Positions 18,066 through 28,005 are shown, counted from the stretch's first letter. The stretch: 52,635 bases of DNA from Candidatus Aminicenantota bacterium (GCA_014360015.1 JACIYJ010000003.1:274733-327367), one strand, 5' to 3'. Numbers and translations are program-made. Notes: generated by a model not told the origin, from the letters alone.

Positions 18066-20153
18066 CTATTTTTTCCCGTCAGCTTCAAGTTTTTTCTGGT
18101 GTTCTTCCATGAGCTGTTCAGCCACGTTGGCTGGAACTCTACCGTACTTAAGAAATTCCATAGTAAATTCCGCTTTTCCCTGAGTCATAGACCTCAAGAC
18201 TGTGGAGTAACCAAACATTTCGCTCAACGGCACTTCTGCTTCTATCCGTGAATAAACTCCATCTTCGATTGAACTGACGATTATGCCCCGTCGCTGATTC
18301 AGGCTGCCGAAGACATTTCCTGAAAACTCGGATGGGGTTTCCACCACCACCCTCATAATCGGTTCTAAAATCTGCGGTCTGGCTTTCTTGTAAGCCTGTT
18401 TGAAGGCCCCTTGAGCGGCTAACTGAAAGGCGATGTCGGATGAATCAACGGGGTGGAACTGACCATCAGTCAGGACAATCCGAACCCCGATGACCGGACT
18501 TCCAATAAGCTGACCTTTTCGGAGCGAGGCTTGGAACCCTTTATCGCACGACGGGATAAATTCCCGAGGAATGTGTCCGCCTTTAACTTCATTGACGAAT
18601 TCATAGTTGCCATCAAAAGGTTCGATATAACCGATAACCCGTCCGAATTGACCGGCACCACCGGTCTGTTTTTTATGAGTGTAGTCAAAATCAGCCCTGG
18701 TGGTGATGGTCTCGCGGTAGGCCACCTGAGGCCGACCAGTGGTAACCTCAACCCTGTATTCACGCCTCATCCTTTCGATGTAAACATCTAAGTGAAGTTC
18801 ACCCATGCCCTGGATGATGGTCTGCTTCGATTCTGGATCGATGTACATCCGGAAAGTAGGATCTTCCTTGGTAAAACGGGCTAAGGCTCTGGCTAAGCGG
18901 TCGGCTGAAGTCTTATCAGCTGGTTCGATGGCTAAGGAAATAACCGGTTCGGGCACGTAGATAGAGGTCATGGCGTAATTCAGCCCTGGTGAACAGATGG
19001 TGTCACCTGAAGCGCAATCAACCCCGAACAGGGCGATGATATCACCGGCGATAGCACCTTCGATATCTTCCATATGGTCAGCATGCATCCTGACCACCCG
19101 GCCGACTTTGAATTTTTGTTTTGACCTGGTGTTAAAAAGCTCGTCACCTTTTCTGATGCTGCCCTGATAAATCCTGATATAAGTCAGCTGGCCGTAAGGC
19201 CCGTCTTCCAGCTTGAAAGCGTAAGCAACGCAGGGAGCTTCGGTGTCAGCTTTGAGCACAATCGGTTTTTCGTTCTGGTCGAGGTCGAGGGCAATGTTTT
19301 CGACTTCAGACGGATCAGGCAGATAATTGACCACACCGTCCAGAAGAGGCTGAACTCCTTTGTTGCGATAAGCCGATCCAAGGAAAATCGGGGTAAATTC
19401 CCGGGAAATTGTGCCCCTTCTGATGGCTTTAATCAGCAGCTCCTCGCTTACCCTATCTTCCAAGATGGCTTCGGTCAGTTCGTCAGAGAAAAGCGAGACG
19501 GTATCCAGAAGTTCCTCCCGATACTGCCAGACCTCATCTTCGAGTTCAGGCGGAATTTCTTCTTCTCGGACAATTTCGCCGTTAGCACCATCAAAGTAAA
19601 GAGCTTTCATCCTAATCAGGTCCACCACTCCCTGGAATTTATCTTCAAGGCCAATGGGAATCTGCAATAACGCTGCCCGCCGTCCGAGTTTTTCGTTGAT
19701 CTGGCTTTTTACTTTGAAAGGATTGGCTCCGATACGGTCAAGCTTGTTGATGAAAGCTAAGGCCGGGACCTTGTATCTCTTTAGTTGTTTATCCACAGTC
19801 AGAGTCTGCGATTGAACACCACCGACCGAACAGAGAACCAAGATAGCTCCATCTAGTACTCTAAGCGACCTTTCCACTTCGATGGTGAAGTCCACATGCC
19901 CTGGGGTATCGATGATGTTGATAGAATGGCCATTCCAGGTGACGTTGGTGGTGGCTGAGGTAATGGTAATTCCTCTTTCGCGCTCGAGCTCCATATAGTC
20001 CATGGTGGCGCCACCGCCATCTTTACCCTTGACTTCATGAATGCGGTGGATTTTTTTGCAGTAATAGAGGATACGTTCGGTCAGGGTGGTCTTACCGGAA
20101 TCGATATGAGCGCTGATTCCGATATTGCGCATTCGTTCAATCGTTCTGTTCAT
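18066..20153 (-). CDS. fusA: Elongation factor G, mitochondrial/spd type
   Basis: A 695-residue translational GTPase driving tRNA-mRNA translocation. G1 is [14 protein letters not shown]; switch I/II are [14 protein letters not shown] and DTPGHVDF; G4 is NKLD. Domain IV has the [11 protein letters not shown] loop and the C-terminal domain [18 protein letters not shown]. The segment [14 protein letters not shown] and the stretch [12 protein letters not shown] match mitochondrial EF-G1 and the bacterial spdEFG1 branch better than classical EF-G (which has HDGAATMDWMEQE). Start is the ATG at 20153 with GAGGTG 9 bases upstream; an upstream GTG is less likely. It is followed by the RecA-like ATPase. 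Confidence 0.93.
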   Translation of the reverse strand: MNRTIERMRNIGISAHIDSGKTTLTERILYYCKKIHRIHEVKGKDGGGATMDYMELERERGITITSATTNVTWNGHSINIIDTPGHVDFTIEVERSLRVLDGAILVLCSVGGVQSQTLTVDKQLKRYKVPALAFINKLDRIGANPFKVKSQINEKLGRRAALLQIPIGLEDKFQGVVDLIRMKALYFDGANGEIVREEEIPPELEDEVWQYREELLDTVSLFSDELTEAILEDRVSEELLIKAIRRGTISREFTPIFLGSAYRNKGVQPLLDGVVNYLPDPSEVENIALDLDQNEKPIVLKADTEAPCVAYAFKLEDGPYGQLTYIRIYQGSIRKGDELFNTRSKQKFKVGRVVRMHADHMEDIEGAIAGDIIALFGVDCASGDTICSPGLNYAMTSIYVPEPVISLAIEPADKTSADRLARALARFTKEDPTFRMYIDPESKQTIIQGMGELHLDVYIERMRREYRVEVTTGRPQVAYRETITTRADFDYTHKKQTGGAGQFGRVIGYIEPFDGNYEFVNEVKGGHIPREFIPSCDKGFQASLRKGQLIGSPVIGVRIVLTDGQFHPVDSSDIAFQLAAQGAFKQAYKKARPQILEPIMRVVVETPSEFSGNVFGSLNQRRGIIVSSIEDGVYSRIEAEVPLSEMFGYSTVLRSMTQGKAEFTMEFLKYGRVPANVAEQLMEEHQKKLEADGKK

Positions 20154-20737
20154 AGAAAAAAACACCTCATTTTTGTTTTTATCAATGGATTATTATGCCC
20201 TTAAAAGGTGAGCAAGAATTAATAAATAATCGTCACTTGAGTAGTTATTTTACCACAGGTCCAGAAAAAATCCAGATTATCGGACGATTTTTTTAAAAAT
20301 GGCGTCGGGACAGGGCATTTTATTTTACAATCAACTACATCTTCTTTTTCCCAAATAAGTTCCATCACCTAAAATTTGTCTTTTTATTTAAGTTATTTAA
20401 GCTAATTGATACTGAGAAACCACCATAGGAGACGATGGACCAGAGAGAAAAGCAGCCGGGAGAAATGTCTTTATATCGTTTATATCAGGACTTTTCATAA
20501 TTAAGAAATTTTTTTCTGGCTTATCCAGTTCCAGCAATTTCGAAGGAATAAAGACGACCTGAATGTGAAGTTAAGATATTGATTTTTAATGGAATACTTC
20601 GGCCCAACCCAACAAAGCAAATTCTTGACTGAAGTCAGCAGGCAGAATATCATAGTCTAAATGAAAAATGACTCAGATTCCCGGATAGTTATTAACAATC
20701 CATCAGCAAATCAAAAATTTGAAAAGGAGGTGCCTTA
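20154..20737 (+). other. Divergent intergenic region, 584 bases
   Basis: It separates EF-G (minus) and the M16 pair (plus). A clear promoter for the M16 genes is at 20625-20653. The EF-G side is AT-rich, with several -10-like hexamers but no convincing pair. The middle (about 20330-20600) contains no gene, tRNA or strong hairpin that I can support. Confidence 0.5.
20625..20653 (+). promoter_or_regulatory. Promoter of the M16 peptidase operon
   Basis: TTGACT (20625-20630), a 17-base spacer and TATCAT (20648-20653). Transcription should begin near 20660, leaving a leader of about 78 bases before the ATG at 20738, with AAGGAGG just upstream of it. Confidence 0.6.
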
Positions 20738-22063
20738 ATGCCAAAAAAAATGGGGCTATTTGTTTTAAGCCTGTTCTTTTTAACAGCCATGCTTCAGGCA
20801 ACCTTTAAAAAAGAAGACATCAAAGTCCATAGGCTGGAAAATGGTCTGAAAATCATTTTCTACGAAGACCACAAAATACCCAACATCGCTTACTACACCT
20901 TCTTCAAAGTTGGTTCCCGCAATGAACGTCCGGGGCTAACCGGCGTTTCCCATTTCATCGAGCATATGATGTTCAATGGCACTCAGAAATTTGGGCCGGG
21001 TGAGTTCGACCGGATTATGGAATTTTATGGCGGTGCCAACAACGCTTACACCAGCGATGATATGACGGCCTACACTGATTGGTTTCCTTCCCACGCCTTA
21101 GAGAAAATGATCGAGCTCGAAGCTGACCGCATGCAGGGACTGATATTTGACCCTAAGGTTTTTGAATCAGAACGCGGTGTAGTGGCTTCTGAACGCCGGA
21201 TGAGTGTAGAAAACAACAACGAGGCTATTCTCCACGAGAATGTCCGAGCCACAGCCATTATGGCTCATCCCTATCACTGGGATGTGATTGGCTGGATGAG
21301 TGATATTCTTAGCTGGCGCCGCGAGGAAGTCATCCAGTACTACCGCACCTATTATGCACCTAACAATGCAGTGTTGGTGATAGTCGGTGATTTTGATAGC
21401 CAGAAGACTCTTGATCTCATCAAAAAATACTACGGTCCTATACCGGCTCAGTCCCCTCCACCTCCTGTAACCACAACCGAACCACCTCAGATGGGTCGTA
21501 AAGAGGTGGTCATTAAAAAAGAAGCCCAGACACCCTCCTTCATGGTGGTGTACCACGGTCCAAGGTGTACTGACCCGGACTTTTTCGCTCTTTCTCTTCT
21601 GGAAAAACCTCTGCTTCAGGGTGAAAGCAGCCGCCTCTACCGTCGCTTAGTGCGTGACGAACAGTTAGCCATTTCTGTTTCCGGTGGAATAGAAGAAAAA
21701 ATTGACCCCTACCTTTTCTCCATCTACGTTAAGCCCAGACCGGGCGCAGACCTGGATAAAATAGAAAAGGTCATTGACGAAGAACTAAACAAAATAATTG
21801 AGCAGGGTATAACCGAACAGGAATACCAGAAAGCCATGAATATAATTCGCAGTGATTTTTATTTCAGTCTCCAGACCAATTCCGGAAAAGCCAACCTCAT
21901 TGGGGCAATGGAACTTTTGACCGGAAACTATGAAAATTTATTTACCATCGTCGACCGCTACGCTTCTGTGAAAAGAGAAGAGCTGCCGGCAGTAGCCAAA
22001 AAATACTTCAACGACCTCAACAAAACTGTGGGTAAGTTAATCCCTCAAGGAGGAAGCAAATGA
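20738..22063 (+). CDS. M16-family zinc peptidase, catalytic partner, exported
   Basis: A 441-residue protein with a signal peptide (about residues 1-21). It has the inverted zinc motif HFIEH (His72, Glu75, His76) and the distal ligand Glu152 in GVVASERR, 76 residues after His76 as in processing-peptidase-type enzymes. The second half carries the inactive M16_C domain. It probably degrades peptides in the periplasm. It is translationally coupled (ATGA overlap of 4 bases) to a second M16 gene without zinc ligands, so the working enzyme is likely a heterodimer. Confidence 0.9.
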   Translation: MPKKMGLFVLSLFFLTAMLQATFKKEDIKVHRLENGLKIIFYEDHKIPNIAYYTFFKVGSRNERPGLTGVSHFIEHMMFNGTQKFGPGEFDRIMEFYGGANNAYTSDDMTAYTDWFPSHALEKMIELEADRMQGLIFDPKVFESERGVVASERRMSVENNNEAILHENVRATAIMAHPYHWDVIGWMSDILSWRREEVIQYYRTYYAPNNAVLVIVGDFDSQKTLDLIKKYYGPIPAQSPPPPVTTTEPPQMGRKEVVIKKEAQTPSFMVVYHGPRCTDPDFFALSLLEKPLLQGESSRLYRRLVRDEQLAISVSGGIEEKIDPYLFSIYVKPRPGADLDKIEKVIDEELNKIIEQGITEQEYQKAMNIIRSDFYFSLQTNSGKANLIGAMELLTGNYENLFTIVDRYASVKREELPAVAKKYFNDLNKTVGKLIPQGGSK

Positions 22064-23448
22064 ACAGACTGTTAGCTTTGTTTTTATCAATTTTATTTCT
22101 GATACCGGCGGTGTCCATGGCTACAATTAAACTACCCCAACCAGAAAAAATAGTCTTGGAAAATGGGCTGACAGTTTATTTTTATCGGAATCCGGAACTG
22201 CCTTTAGTCAGTTTTCGGATGATTATTCCTGGAGCCGGCTCAGCTTTTGAACCTCAGGGTCTTGATGGCTTGGCCAACCTGACAGCTGAGCTATTGCTCA
22301 AAGGCACCAGCACCATGACCGCCGAAGAGATAGCGGAAGCCCTGGATTTCTTGGGAGCCAGGTTCGCCATCAGCGATGCTGAAGAATATGCCACCGTCTA
22401 TGGTGAATGTCTGTCTGAACATTTGCCACGGCTTTTGCAGATTGCTTCCGAGTGTCTAATTTCACCGGCTTTTAAAGAAGATGAATACAAAAAGGAACTT
22501 TCCCGAAAAATCGATAACTTAAAAGCCATCAAAGATAACCCTGGCTCTGCTCTCCGCCAATACTTCAGAAAAGCTTATTTTGGCGACCATCCCTTTGGCC
22601 ACCTTTCTGTAGGGACAGATTCCTCGTTAAAAAAGATGACGCTACAGGAAATAAAAAAATTTTATAGCAGCCGATACAGGCCTGATGTAGCTATCATGGC
22701 TGTGGTAGGAGAAGTAGAAAAAGAAAAGTTACTGGAAATATTAAAATCTACTATCGGTAAATGGCCTAAACCCTCTACTCCAGCTCCATCAATCAGTATC
22801 CCGCCGGTGCCCGTGCCAAAGGGCAAAAAATTAATCTTTGTGGATAAACCCGACGCTACCCAATCTTACTTCGCTCTCGGCGCTCCCGGTTATCCCGTCG
22901 GCGATAAGATTTCAGCCAGAGCCAGCATCATGAATACTCTCTGGGGTGGTCGTTTCACTTCCTGGTTGAACACTGAGCTCCGAATCAAAAGAGGTCTGAC
23001 TTACGGGGCCAGCAGCAGTTTTCAGTCGTGGAAAATTGGCGGGTTGTTTATGGCCTCATCCTATACCAAAAACGATAAAATCGGCGAAATGCTGGACATC
23101 ACTTTTGACCTGCTGAAAAAAGCCAAAGCTCAGGGCTTTTCCGCTGAAGAAGTGGACAGCGCCAGGAATTATATCCTGGGCCAGTTCCCGCCAACTCTCG
23201 AAACCAACAGCAGTAAAGCCAATGCCTACCTCCGGCTGATTTATTACGGACTGGGCTTCGATTATTACGATAAGTACCTCAAAGAAATAAGCAATGCCAG
23301 GCCTGAAGACATAAAAGCAGTTGCGACCAAACTTCTGCCTGAATCGGACTTTGTCCTGGTAGTGGTGGGCAAAGGAGCCGAGGCTAAGAAGCATCTGGAA
23401 AAATACGGTAAGTTTCAAGAAAAGAAAATAACTGACCCTGATTTTTAA
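22060..23448 (+). CDS. M16-family protein, non-catalytic partner
   Basis: A 462-residue protein with a signal peptide (about residues 1-21). It aligns in order with its neighbour but the zinc motif region reads GLANLTAELLLKGT, so both His ligands are lost. The C-terminal half has the substrate-holding features of M16B subunits: a Gly-rich strand with SYFALGAPGYP, and the conserved RGLTYGASSSF (R/Y pair). It most likely complements the catalytic subunit as in alpha/beta processing peptidases or paired bacterial M16B proteins. The start overlaps the previous stop by 4 bases. Confidence 0.88.
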   Translation: MNRLLALFLSILFLIPAVSMATIKLPQPEKIVLENGLTVYFYRNPELPLVSFRMIIPGAGSAFEPQGLDGLANLTAELLLKGTSTMTAEEIAEALDFLGARFAISDAEEYATVYGECLSEHLPRLLQIASECLISPAFKEDEYKKELSRKIDNLKAIKDNPGSALRQYFRKAYFGDHPFGHLSVGTDSSLKKMTLQEIKKFYSSRYRPDVAIMAVVGEVEKEKLLEILKSTIGKWPKPSTPAPSISIPPVPVPKGKKLIFVDKPDATQSYFALGAPGYPVGDKISARASIMNTLWGGRFTSWLNTELRIKRGLTYGASSSFQSWKIGGLFMASSYTKNDKIGEMLDITFDLLKKAKAQGFSAEEVDSARNYILGQFPPTLETNSSKANAYLRLIYYGLGFDYYDKYLKEISNARPEDIKAVATKLLPESDFVLVVVGKGAEAKKHLEKYGKFQEKKITDPDF

Positions 23449-23459
23449 TCCAGCCGGTC

Positions 23460-23602
23460 ACAGGCACCTGCTTTAGTTTGAGTGAAAGAGCGCTTTTGGG
23501 TTTCACCAGCTGGGCTCAACTCAGTTTTGCGCCCGCGTCTAATTAAAAGATTAGCCGGGCTATCTATAGTCTTCCTGGTATTCGACGCATCCAGGTGCCT
23601 GT
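23460..23602. repeat. 143-base segment bounded by an 11-bp inverted repeat
   Basis: ACAGGCACCTG (23460-23470) is repeated in exact reverse complement at 23592-23602. Between them lies a small internal hairpin, CTAAT-TAAAAG-ATTAG. There is no ORF. It could be a MITE-like element, a structured leader or a terminator region between the convergent M16 and gltS genes. I see no target-site duplication and no second copy in this window. Confidence 0.4.
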
Positions 23603-23724
23603 ATTTAAAAACCTAAACTGAGCCAATGTGAGACAAAAAATTAAATAAAGTAAGAAAATTGCCCGCTGGCAACGTGCTATGCTTTATCGGGACAAAAATT
23701 AGGTGGATTTCTTAAAAGAGTGAA

Positions 23725-24957
23725 TTACTTGAATAGATTCAAAAAAATGGTTATTATGAGCGCGTTGGTAAAGTCGATGAAAAAAGCTCCAACCATCGGT
23801 ACCACCAGAAAGGCCCGGGGCGCCCGGCCGTAGCGCTCCACAATGGCTTTCATGTTGGCCATGGCATTGGCCGTGGTGCCAAGAGCAAAGCCGCAGTAGC
23901 CGGCGCTCATCACTGCGGCTTCGTAGTCTCTGCCCAGGAACCTGAAAACTACAATCAGAGCCACCACAGCCACCAGCACTACCTGGGCCAGAAGAATTAC
24001 CAGCATCGGCAGGAAAAGTCCAGCCAGCTCCCAGAGCTTCAGGGTCATCAGAGCGATGACCAGAAACAAATTGAGAGCCACATGACCCAGGTCGTCAATC
24101 ACCCTCTGGTCAAGGCCCAGCCAGCCGGTCAGGTCATCAAAATTCCTGATGATGGCGGCTACAAACATGGCCCCGATGTAGGCCGGCAAAGTGATTCCCA
24201 GACTGACAAACCATTTGCTGACCCAGGACCCAATCCACATCGCTACCAGGATGATGACCACACTTTTGAGCAGAACAAAATCGCTCCGGACTTGCTCTCG
24301 AGAAGTTGGTTTCTCTTTTTTATTCAGTAACTCTTCCACCACCTCTTCTGCTTCAATCTCCGGACTTTCCATTCCTTTTGCTCTGGCCTTTCTCAGCTTG
24401 TTTTTATCAATCAAGAATGTGCCCACCGGCCCACCGAGCAGACCACCGGTAATTATGCCGAAAATGGCTGCAGCCACGGCCGCAGTTGTGGCTGCCCGAA
24501 CCCCAGCCTGTTCAAACACCGGGCCAAAAGCCAGGGCCGTAGCCGGACCACCAGTCTGAGTAACCGAGCCGCAGATTACTCCAAGAAGCGGGTTAAGGCC
24601 AAAGGGCAGAGTTAGGATAATCCCCAGGAGGTTTTGCAGAACTACCATAACCGTGGCTATCAAAAAGAATATCAGGACCTGAGGACCTCCCACTTTAAGC
24701 AGCGACAGGCTGGCAGCAAAACCGATAGTGGTGAAGAAAGCAATCATCAGCGGGTCGCGCAGAGTGGTGTCAAACTGAACCGGGCTTACCTGATAATGAT
24801 GGAAGAAAAGTGTTATCAGGGAGATGAGTAAACCACCGATGACCGGAGCCGGAATGTTAAACCGGTCGAGAGGTTTTATCCAGCGACGAAGCCCATAGCC
24901 AATAAACAGCACCACTCCGGCAAAAGCTACAGTTTGAATCAAGTCAAGTTTCAGCAC
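23725..24957 (-). CDS. gltS: Sodium/glutamate symporter
   Basis: A 410-residue protein with about 12 membrane segments. Family motifs: PAPVIGGLL near TM2; GSVTQTGGPATALAFGP in the first half; and in the second half AGYCGFALGTTANAMANM, the paired re-entrant loop. A charged cytoplasmic linker (about 205-235) separates the halves. It imports glutamate with Na+. Start is GTG at 24957 behind AGGAG. It is the next minus-strand gene after the dehydratase/lyase operon, 256 bases away, so it may be a separate transcript. The nearness suggests glutamate-derived acids could feed that pathway, which is inference. Confidence 0.93.
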   Translation of the reverse strand: MLKLDLIQTVAFAGVVLFIGYGLRRWIKPLDRFNIPAPVIGGLLISLITLFFHHYQVSPVQFDTTLRDPLMIAFFTTIGFAASLSLLKVGGPQVLIFFLIATVMVVLQNLLGIILTLPFGLNPLLGVICGSVTQTGGPATALAFGPVFEQAGVRAATTAAVAAAIFGIITGGLLGGPVGTFLIDKNKLRKARAKGMESPEIEAEEVVEELLNKKEKPTSREQVRSDFVLLKSVVIILVAMWIGSWVSKWFVSLGITLPAYIGAMFVAAIIRNFDDLTGWLGLDQRVIDDLGHVALNLFLVIALMTLKLWELAGLFLPMLVILLAQVVLVAVVALIVVFRFLGRDYEAAVMSAGYCGFALGTTANAMANMKAIVERYGRAPRAFLVVPMVGAFFIDFTNALIITIFLNLFK

Positions 24958-25213
24958 CTGCGCTCCTTTCTAATTTATTTTTCAATTTTCCTGATTTTTT
25001 AGATTTAGCATTTTCTGCTTAAACACTCAACCATTTTTTATCCAGATTCCCTCAAGAAACTTTTCTGTTTACAAAATTAAATAAAGCAGGGCCTTTAAGT
25101 TAGCAATTCAAGCCTTTTTCACCCCCCCGTTCGAGTTTGTTCAAAAGCTCATCAATTAAGTTTAACTTTTAACCCGGCTGTCACCCCTGAATATCCGGTC
25201 GATAAAACATCCT

Positions 25214-25723
25214 TCAGGATTTTTTCCTGGACGCAGCCTTTTCCAGCAGGCGCTGACGGGTGTAAGGAACGAGACCGCCGGCGTCAATTATAGCCTGCCT
25301 GGCTGCCGGCAGCGGTTCAACCCTGAACTCTTTGCCAGAAGTTTTGTTGACAATTTTATCCGGTAAAATTTCCAGCTCATCGCCCTCTTCGGCTTCTATT
25401 TCCGGGCAGACAACCACCTTCAGCCCCAGGTTGATGGCGTTCTGCAGGAAAATCCGGGCGAAATTCTTAGCCACAATTACCAGCTCATGACCTTTAAGGG
25501 TCGAAGCTGCCTGCTCCCGGGAAGAACCGCAACCAAAGTTTTTGCCAGCGACTACCACACTACCGGCCGGAATTTCACCATTTTTTAACCTGGCGTTGAA
25601 TTCAGGAAAATCAGCAAAAGCATACTGAGGTGTTTCCGTCGGTAAAACCGTGGCCATATATCTTCCAGGATAGATGATGTCAGTTGAGACATCATCGCCG
25701 AGTTTCAGAACCACTCTGGCCAT
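25214..25723 (-). CDS. Aconitase-family dehydratase small subunit (LeuD/DmdB-like)
   Basis: A 169-residue swivelling domain. It has the family start DDVSTDIIYPGRY, the GKNFGCGSSREQAA substrate loop and a closing AIIDAGGLVPYTR. The specificity loop reads GRYMATVLPTE, unlike the YLRT-type loops of homoaconitase, so the substrate is not given by homology. It starts just after the stop of the large subunit, with AAGGAGG inside that gene's end, so the two are coupled. With a PEP-mutase-family lyase as first gene, a dimethylmalate dehydratase, mesaconase or methylisocitrate-forming enzyme is as likely as isopropylmalate isomerase. Confidence 0.88.
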   Translation of the reverse strand: MARVVLKLGDDVSTDIIYPGRYMATVLPTETPQYAFADFPEFNARLKNGEIPAGSVVVAGKNFGCGSSREQAASTLKGHELVIVAKNFARIFLQNAINLGLKVVVCPEIEAEEGDELEILPDKIVNKTSGKEFRVEPLPAARQAIIDAGGLVPYTRQRLLEKAASRKKS

Positions 25724-25724
25724 G

Positions 25725-27017
25725 TCACTTACCTCCTTTCCTGGGGTCAGTGATGTATCCGGTCAGAGCAGAGGCTGCAGCCACGGCTGGCGAACACAGA
25801 TAGACGTCAGCTTTGGGATTGCCCATCCGGCCCTTGAAGTTCCGATTGGTCGTAGATAGAGCCACCTCACCGTCTCCCAGAGCTCCCTGATGAACACCTA
25901 AGCAGCAGCCACAGCCCGGGTTCATCACCACCGCCCCGGCTTTAACCAGATCAGCAATGTAGCCAAGCTTCAGGGCCTGCTGGTAAATCCGGAAAGAGGC
26001 CGGAAAGACCAGCATCCTAACCCCGCGAGCAATCTTTTTGCCTTTGAGAATTCTGGCAGCCACAGCCAGGTCATCCAAACGGCCATTGGTGCAGGAACCG
26101 ATGACAATCTGGTCAACCCTGACTTTACCAACCTGGCTGACCGGTTTGACATTATCCACGGTGTGCGGGCAAGCTACCATCGGCTCAAGTTCAGAAACAT
26201 CGATCTCCATCACCTGGTCATACTCGGCATCAGGGTCAGGCCCGAAGACTTCGATCTTTCCCTTGACCTTAGCTTCTTCTTTCAAATAACGCAGAGTTTC
26301 TTTATCTGGTGGAACGATACCGGAAGTGGCCCCGGCCTCCACCGACATATTGCAGATGGTTAAACGTCCAGAAGTGGGCATTTTTTCAATAGCCGGACCA
26401 TGATATTCCAGAACCTTGAAGTTAGCTCCTTCAGCTGTAATCTTACCTATCAGATAAAGGATAAAATCTTTGGGTAGGACATAACGGGGAAAGCGCCCCC
26501 GAGCTACAACCTTAATGGTTCTCGGCACTTCCACATTTACTGCCCGTCCCAAAGCCCAGACCGAAGCCATTTCGGTAGCCCCGATGCCAAAACTGAAGGC
26601 TCCAAGTGCTCCGTGAGAAGTAGTATGGCTGTCGGTTCCAACCACCACCGTTCCCGGCAAAACATAACCGTTTTCAGGCAGAATCTGATGACATATGCCG
26701 CCTTCATCACCGCGGATGTCGTGGAATTTTTTGATTTTCTGGGCAGCCACAAATTCCCTTATCTTCTTCTGATTCGTGGCTGTCTTGGAGCTTTCAGCCG
26801 GAACACGATGGTCCAGGATAATGGCAATTTTATCCGGATCCCAGACCTTGGGCTGAAGTCCAGTATCTTTATAAATCTCTAAAAACTGATTAATGACCAG
26901 AGCCGCATTTTCATGTGACATGGCCAGACTGACTTTTGGCTCGACCACTTCACCGGCTCTGACTGATTTCTGTCCGGTAGCTCGAGCCAAGATTTTTTCG
27001 ACCATGGTCATACCCAT
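25725..27017 (-). CDS. Aconitase-family dehydratase large subunit (LeuC/DmdA-like)
   Basis: A 430-residue [4Fe-4S] hydro-lyase subunit. Cluster ligands are in VIGSCTNGRLDD and PGCGCCLGVHQG; the usual sequence is CGPCLG, so Pro is replaced by Cys here. Other family marks: HRVPAES, GTDSHTTSHGALG, FGIGATEMA and STTNRNFKGRMG. The length fits the two-subunit (archaeal-type) LeuC/HACN/DmdA group. Start is ATG at 27017 behind AAGGAGG. It is the second gene of a three-gene operon after the lyase. No leuA or leuB is nearby, which argues against leucine synthesis. The exact substrate is open. Confidence 0.88.
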   Translation of the reverse strand: MGMTMVEKILARATGQKSVRAGEVVEPKVSLAMSHENAALVINQFLEIYKDTGLQPKVWDPDKIAIILDHRVPAESSKTATNQKKIREFVAAQKIKKFHDIRGDEGGICHQILPENGYVLPGTVVVGTDSHTTSHGALGAFSFGIGATEMASVWALGRAVNVEVPRTIKVVARGRFPRYVLPKDFILYLIGKITAEGANFKVLEYHGPAIEKMPTSGRLTICNMSVEAGATSGIVPPDKETLRYLKEEAKVKGKIEVFGPDPDAEYDQVMEIDVSELEPMVACPHTVDNVKPVSQVGKVRVDQIVIGSCTNGRLDDLAVAARILKGKKIARGVRMLVFPASFRIYQQALKLGYIADLVKAGAVVMNPGCGCCLGVHQGALGDGEVALSTTNRNFKGRMGNPKADVYLCSPAVAAASALTGYITDPRKGGK

Positions 27018-27093
27018 CGGCTTTACCTCCTTTCCCAGCTCAGTGGCTGGAGAGAAGAACAGGCCTGTTCATTGTTGGCCCAATTTTAAAAAC

Positions 27094-28005
27094 TTATTTA
27101 TATTTAAATTGTAATTTATCCTTGGGCAAAAATTCATCCTCTAAAGCCCGATAATCCTTAAGCCCGACAAATGTGGTGAATTCTTCAAAAGGTGTAATCC
27201 AATGGGTTTCTCCAGCCAGAATGCCAGTGGGCGAATTCTTCAAAGCCGTGAAGAAATTCATCAGAGCTTTGTGCATAACCATGATGGAAGCCACCGGTAT
27301 GGAAACGCGTCCAACGCCCATTCTGGCCAGCTCGGGAATTGGAATCAGCTCGGTCTTTACTCCGGTAATGGCATCCATCAGATTGACCGACAGTGGTCCT
27401 TTGATTTCCTTAACCGCTCTTTCGATGTCAGCTCTGGACTTTATTCCGTCGATAAATACCAGGTCCGCTCCGGCTTCTAAGTACATATTGCATCTGCGGA
27501 TGGCTTCATCCAGACCAGCGATGGCAAAAACATCGGTCCGGGCATTAATGATAAAATCCGGGTCGAGTCTGTCTCTGACCTTAGCACAGGCTTTGATTTT
27601 TCCGACCATTTCTTCGGCCGGAATAACTTCTTTTCCGGCCATATGGCCGCAGCGCTTGGGGAAAACCTGGTCTTCGATGTTCATGCCGGCCGCACCCATA
27701 GTGATAACTCTTTCGGTCACCCAGGCGGCATTGATGGCATTGCCACCACCAGTGTCCAGATCAGCCATCACCGGAATGTTAACGGCCTGAACGATATTCC
27801 AGGTCAGGTCCAGGATGTCTTTCATCTGAACCAGACCGACATCAGGTTTGGCTAAGAGAGAACCGGCCAGACCGAAGCCCGAAACTTGAATGGCTTCAAA
27901 ACCGCACTTTTCGATGATTTTAGCACTCAGGGCATCGTGGCATCCAGGAACAACCACAGCCCGGCGTTCCATAATGGCTTTTCTTAGAATCGTTGTTTTT
28001 TTCAT
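27094..28005 (-). CDS. ICL/PEP-mutase superfamily C-C lyase (2,3-dimethylmalate or methylisocitrate lyase-like)
   Basis: A 303-residue (beta/alpha)8 enzyme. It has the N-terminal PGCHDALSAKI, QVSGFGLAGS, the Mg-binding MADLDTGGGNA, and the loop FPKRCGHMAGKEVI with the catalytic KRCGH Cys that marks lyases (PEP mutases lack it). Length matches PrpB and Dml (about 290-300). Family members cleave 2-methylisocitrate or 2,3-dimethylmalate to pyruvate plus an acid. Beside a two-subunit aconitase-family dehydratase, the set resembles the dml/dmdA/dmdB genes of nicotinate fermentation. Methylcitrate-cycle and citramalate roles are alternatives. It starts at ATG 28005 behind GGGAG and is the first gene of the operon. 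Confidence 0.85.
   Translation of the reverse strand: MKKTTILRKAIMERRAVVVPGCHDALSAKIIEKCGFEAIQVSGFGLAGSLLAKPDVGLVQMKDILDLTWNIVQAVNIPVMADLDTGGGNAINAAWVTERVITMGAAGMNIEDQVFPKRCGHMAGKEVIPAEEMVGKIKACAKVRDRLDPDFIINARTDVFAIAGLDEAIRRCNMYLEAGADLVFIDGIKSRADIERAVKEIKGPLSVNLMDAITGVKTELIPIPELARMGVGRVSIPVASIMVMHKALMNFFTALKNSPTGILAGETHWITPFEEFTTFVGLKDYRALEDEFLPKDKLQFKYK

Noticed and set aside
25214..27017. Plain leuC-leuD of leucine synthesis
   Set aside because: Not excluded, but the operon begins with a KRCGH-type lyase, lacks leuA/leuB, and the specificity loop and cluster motif are unusual; I therefore leave gene symbols blank.
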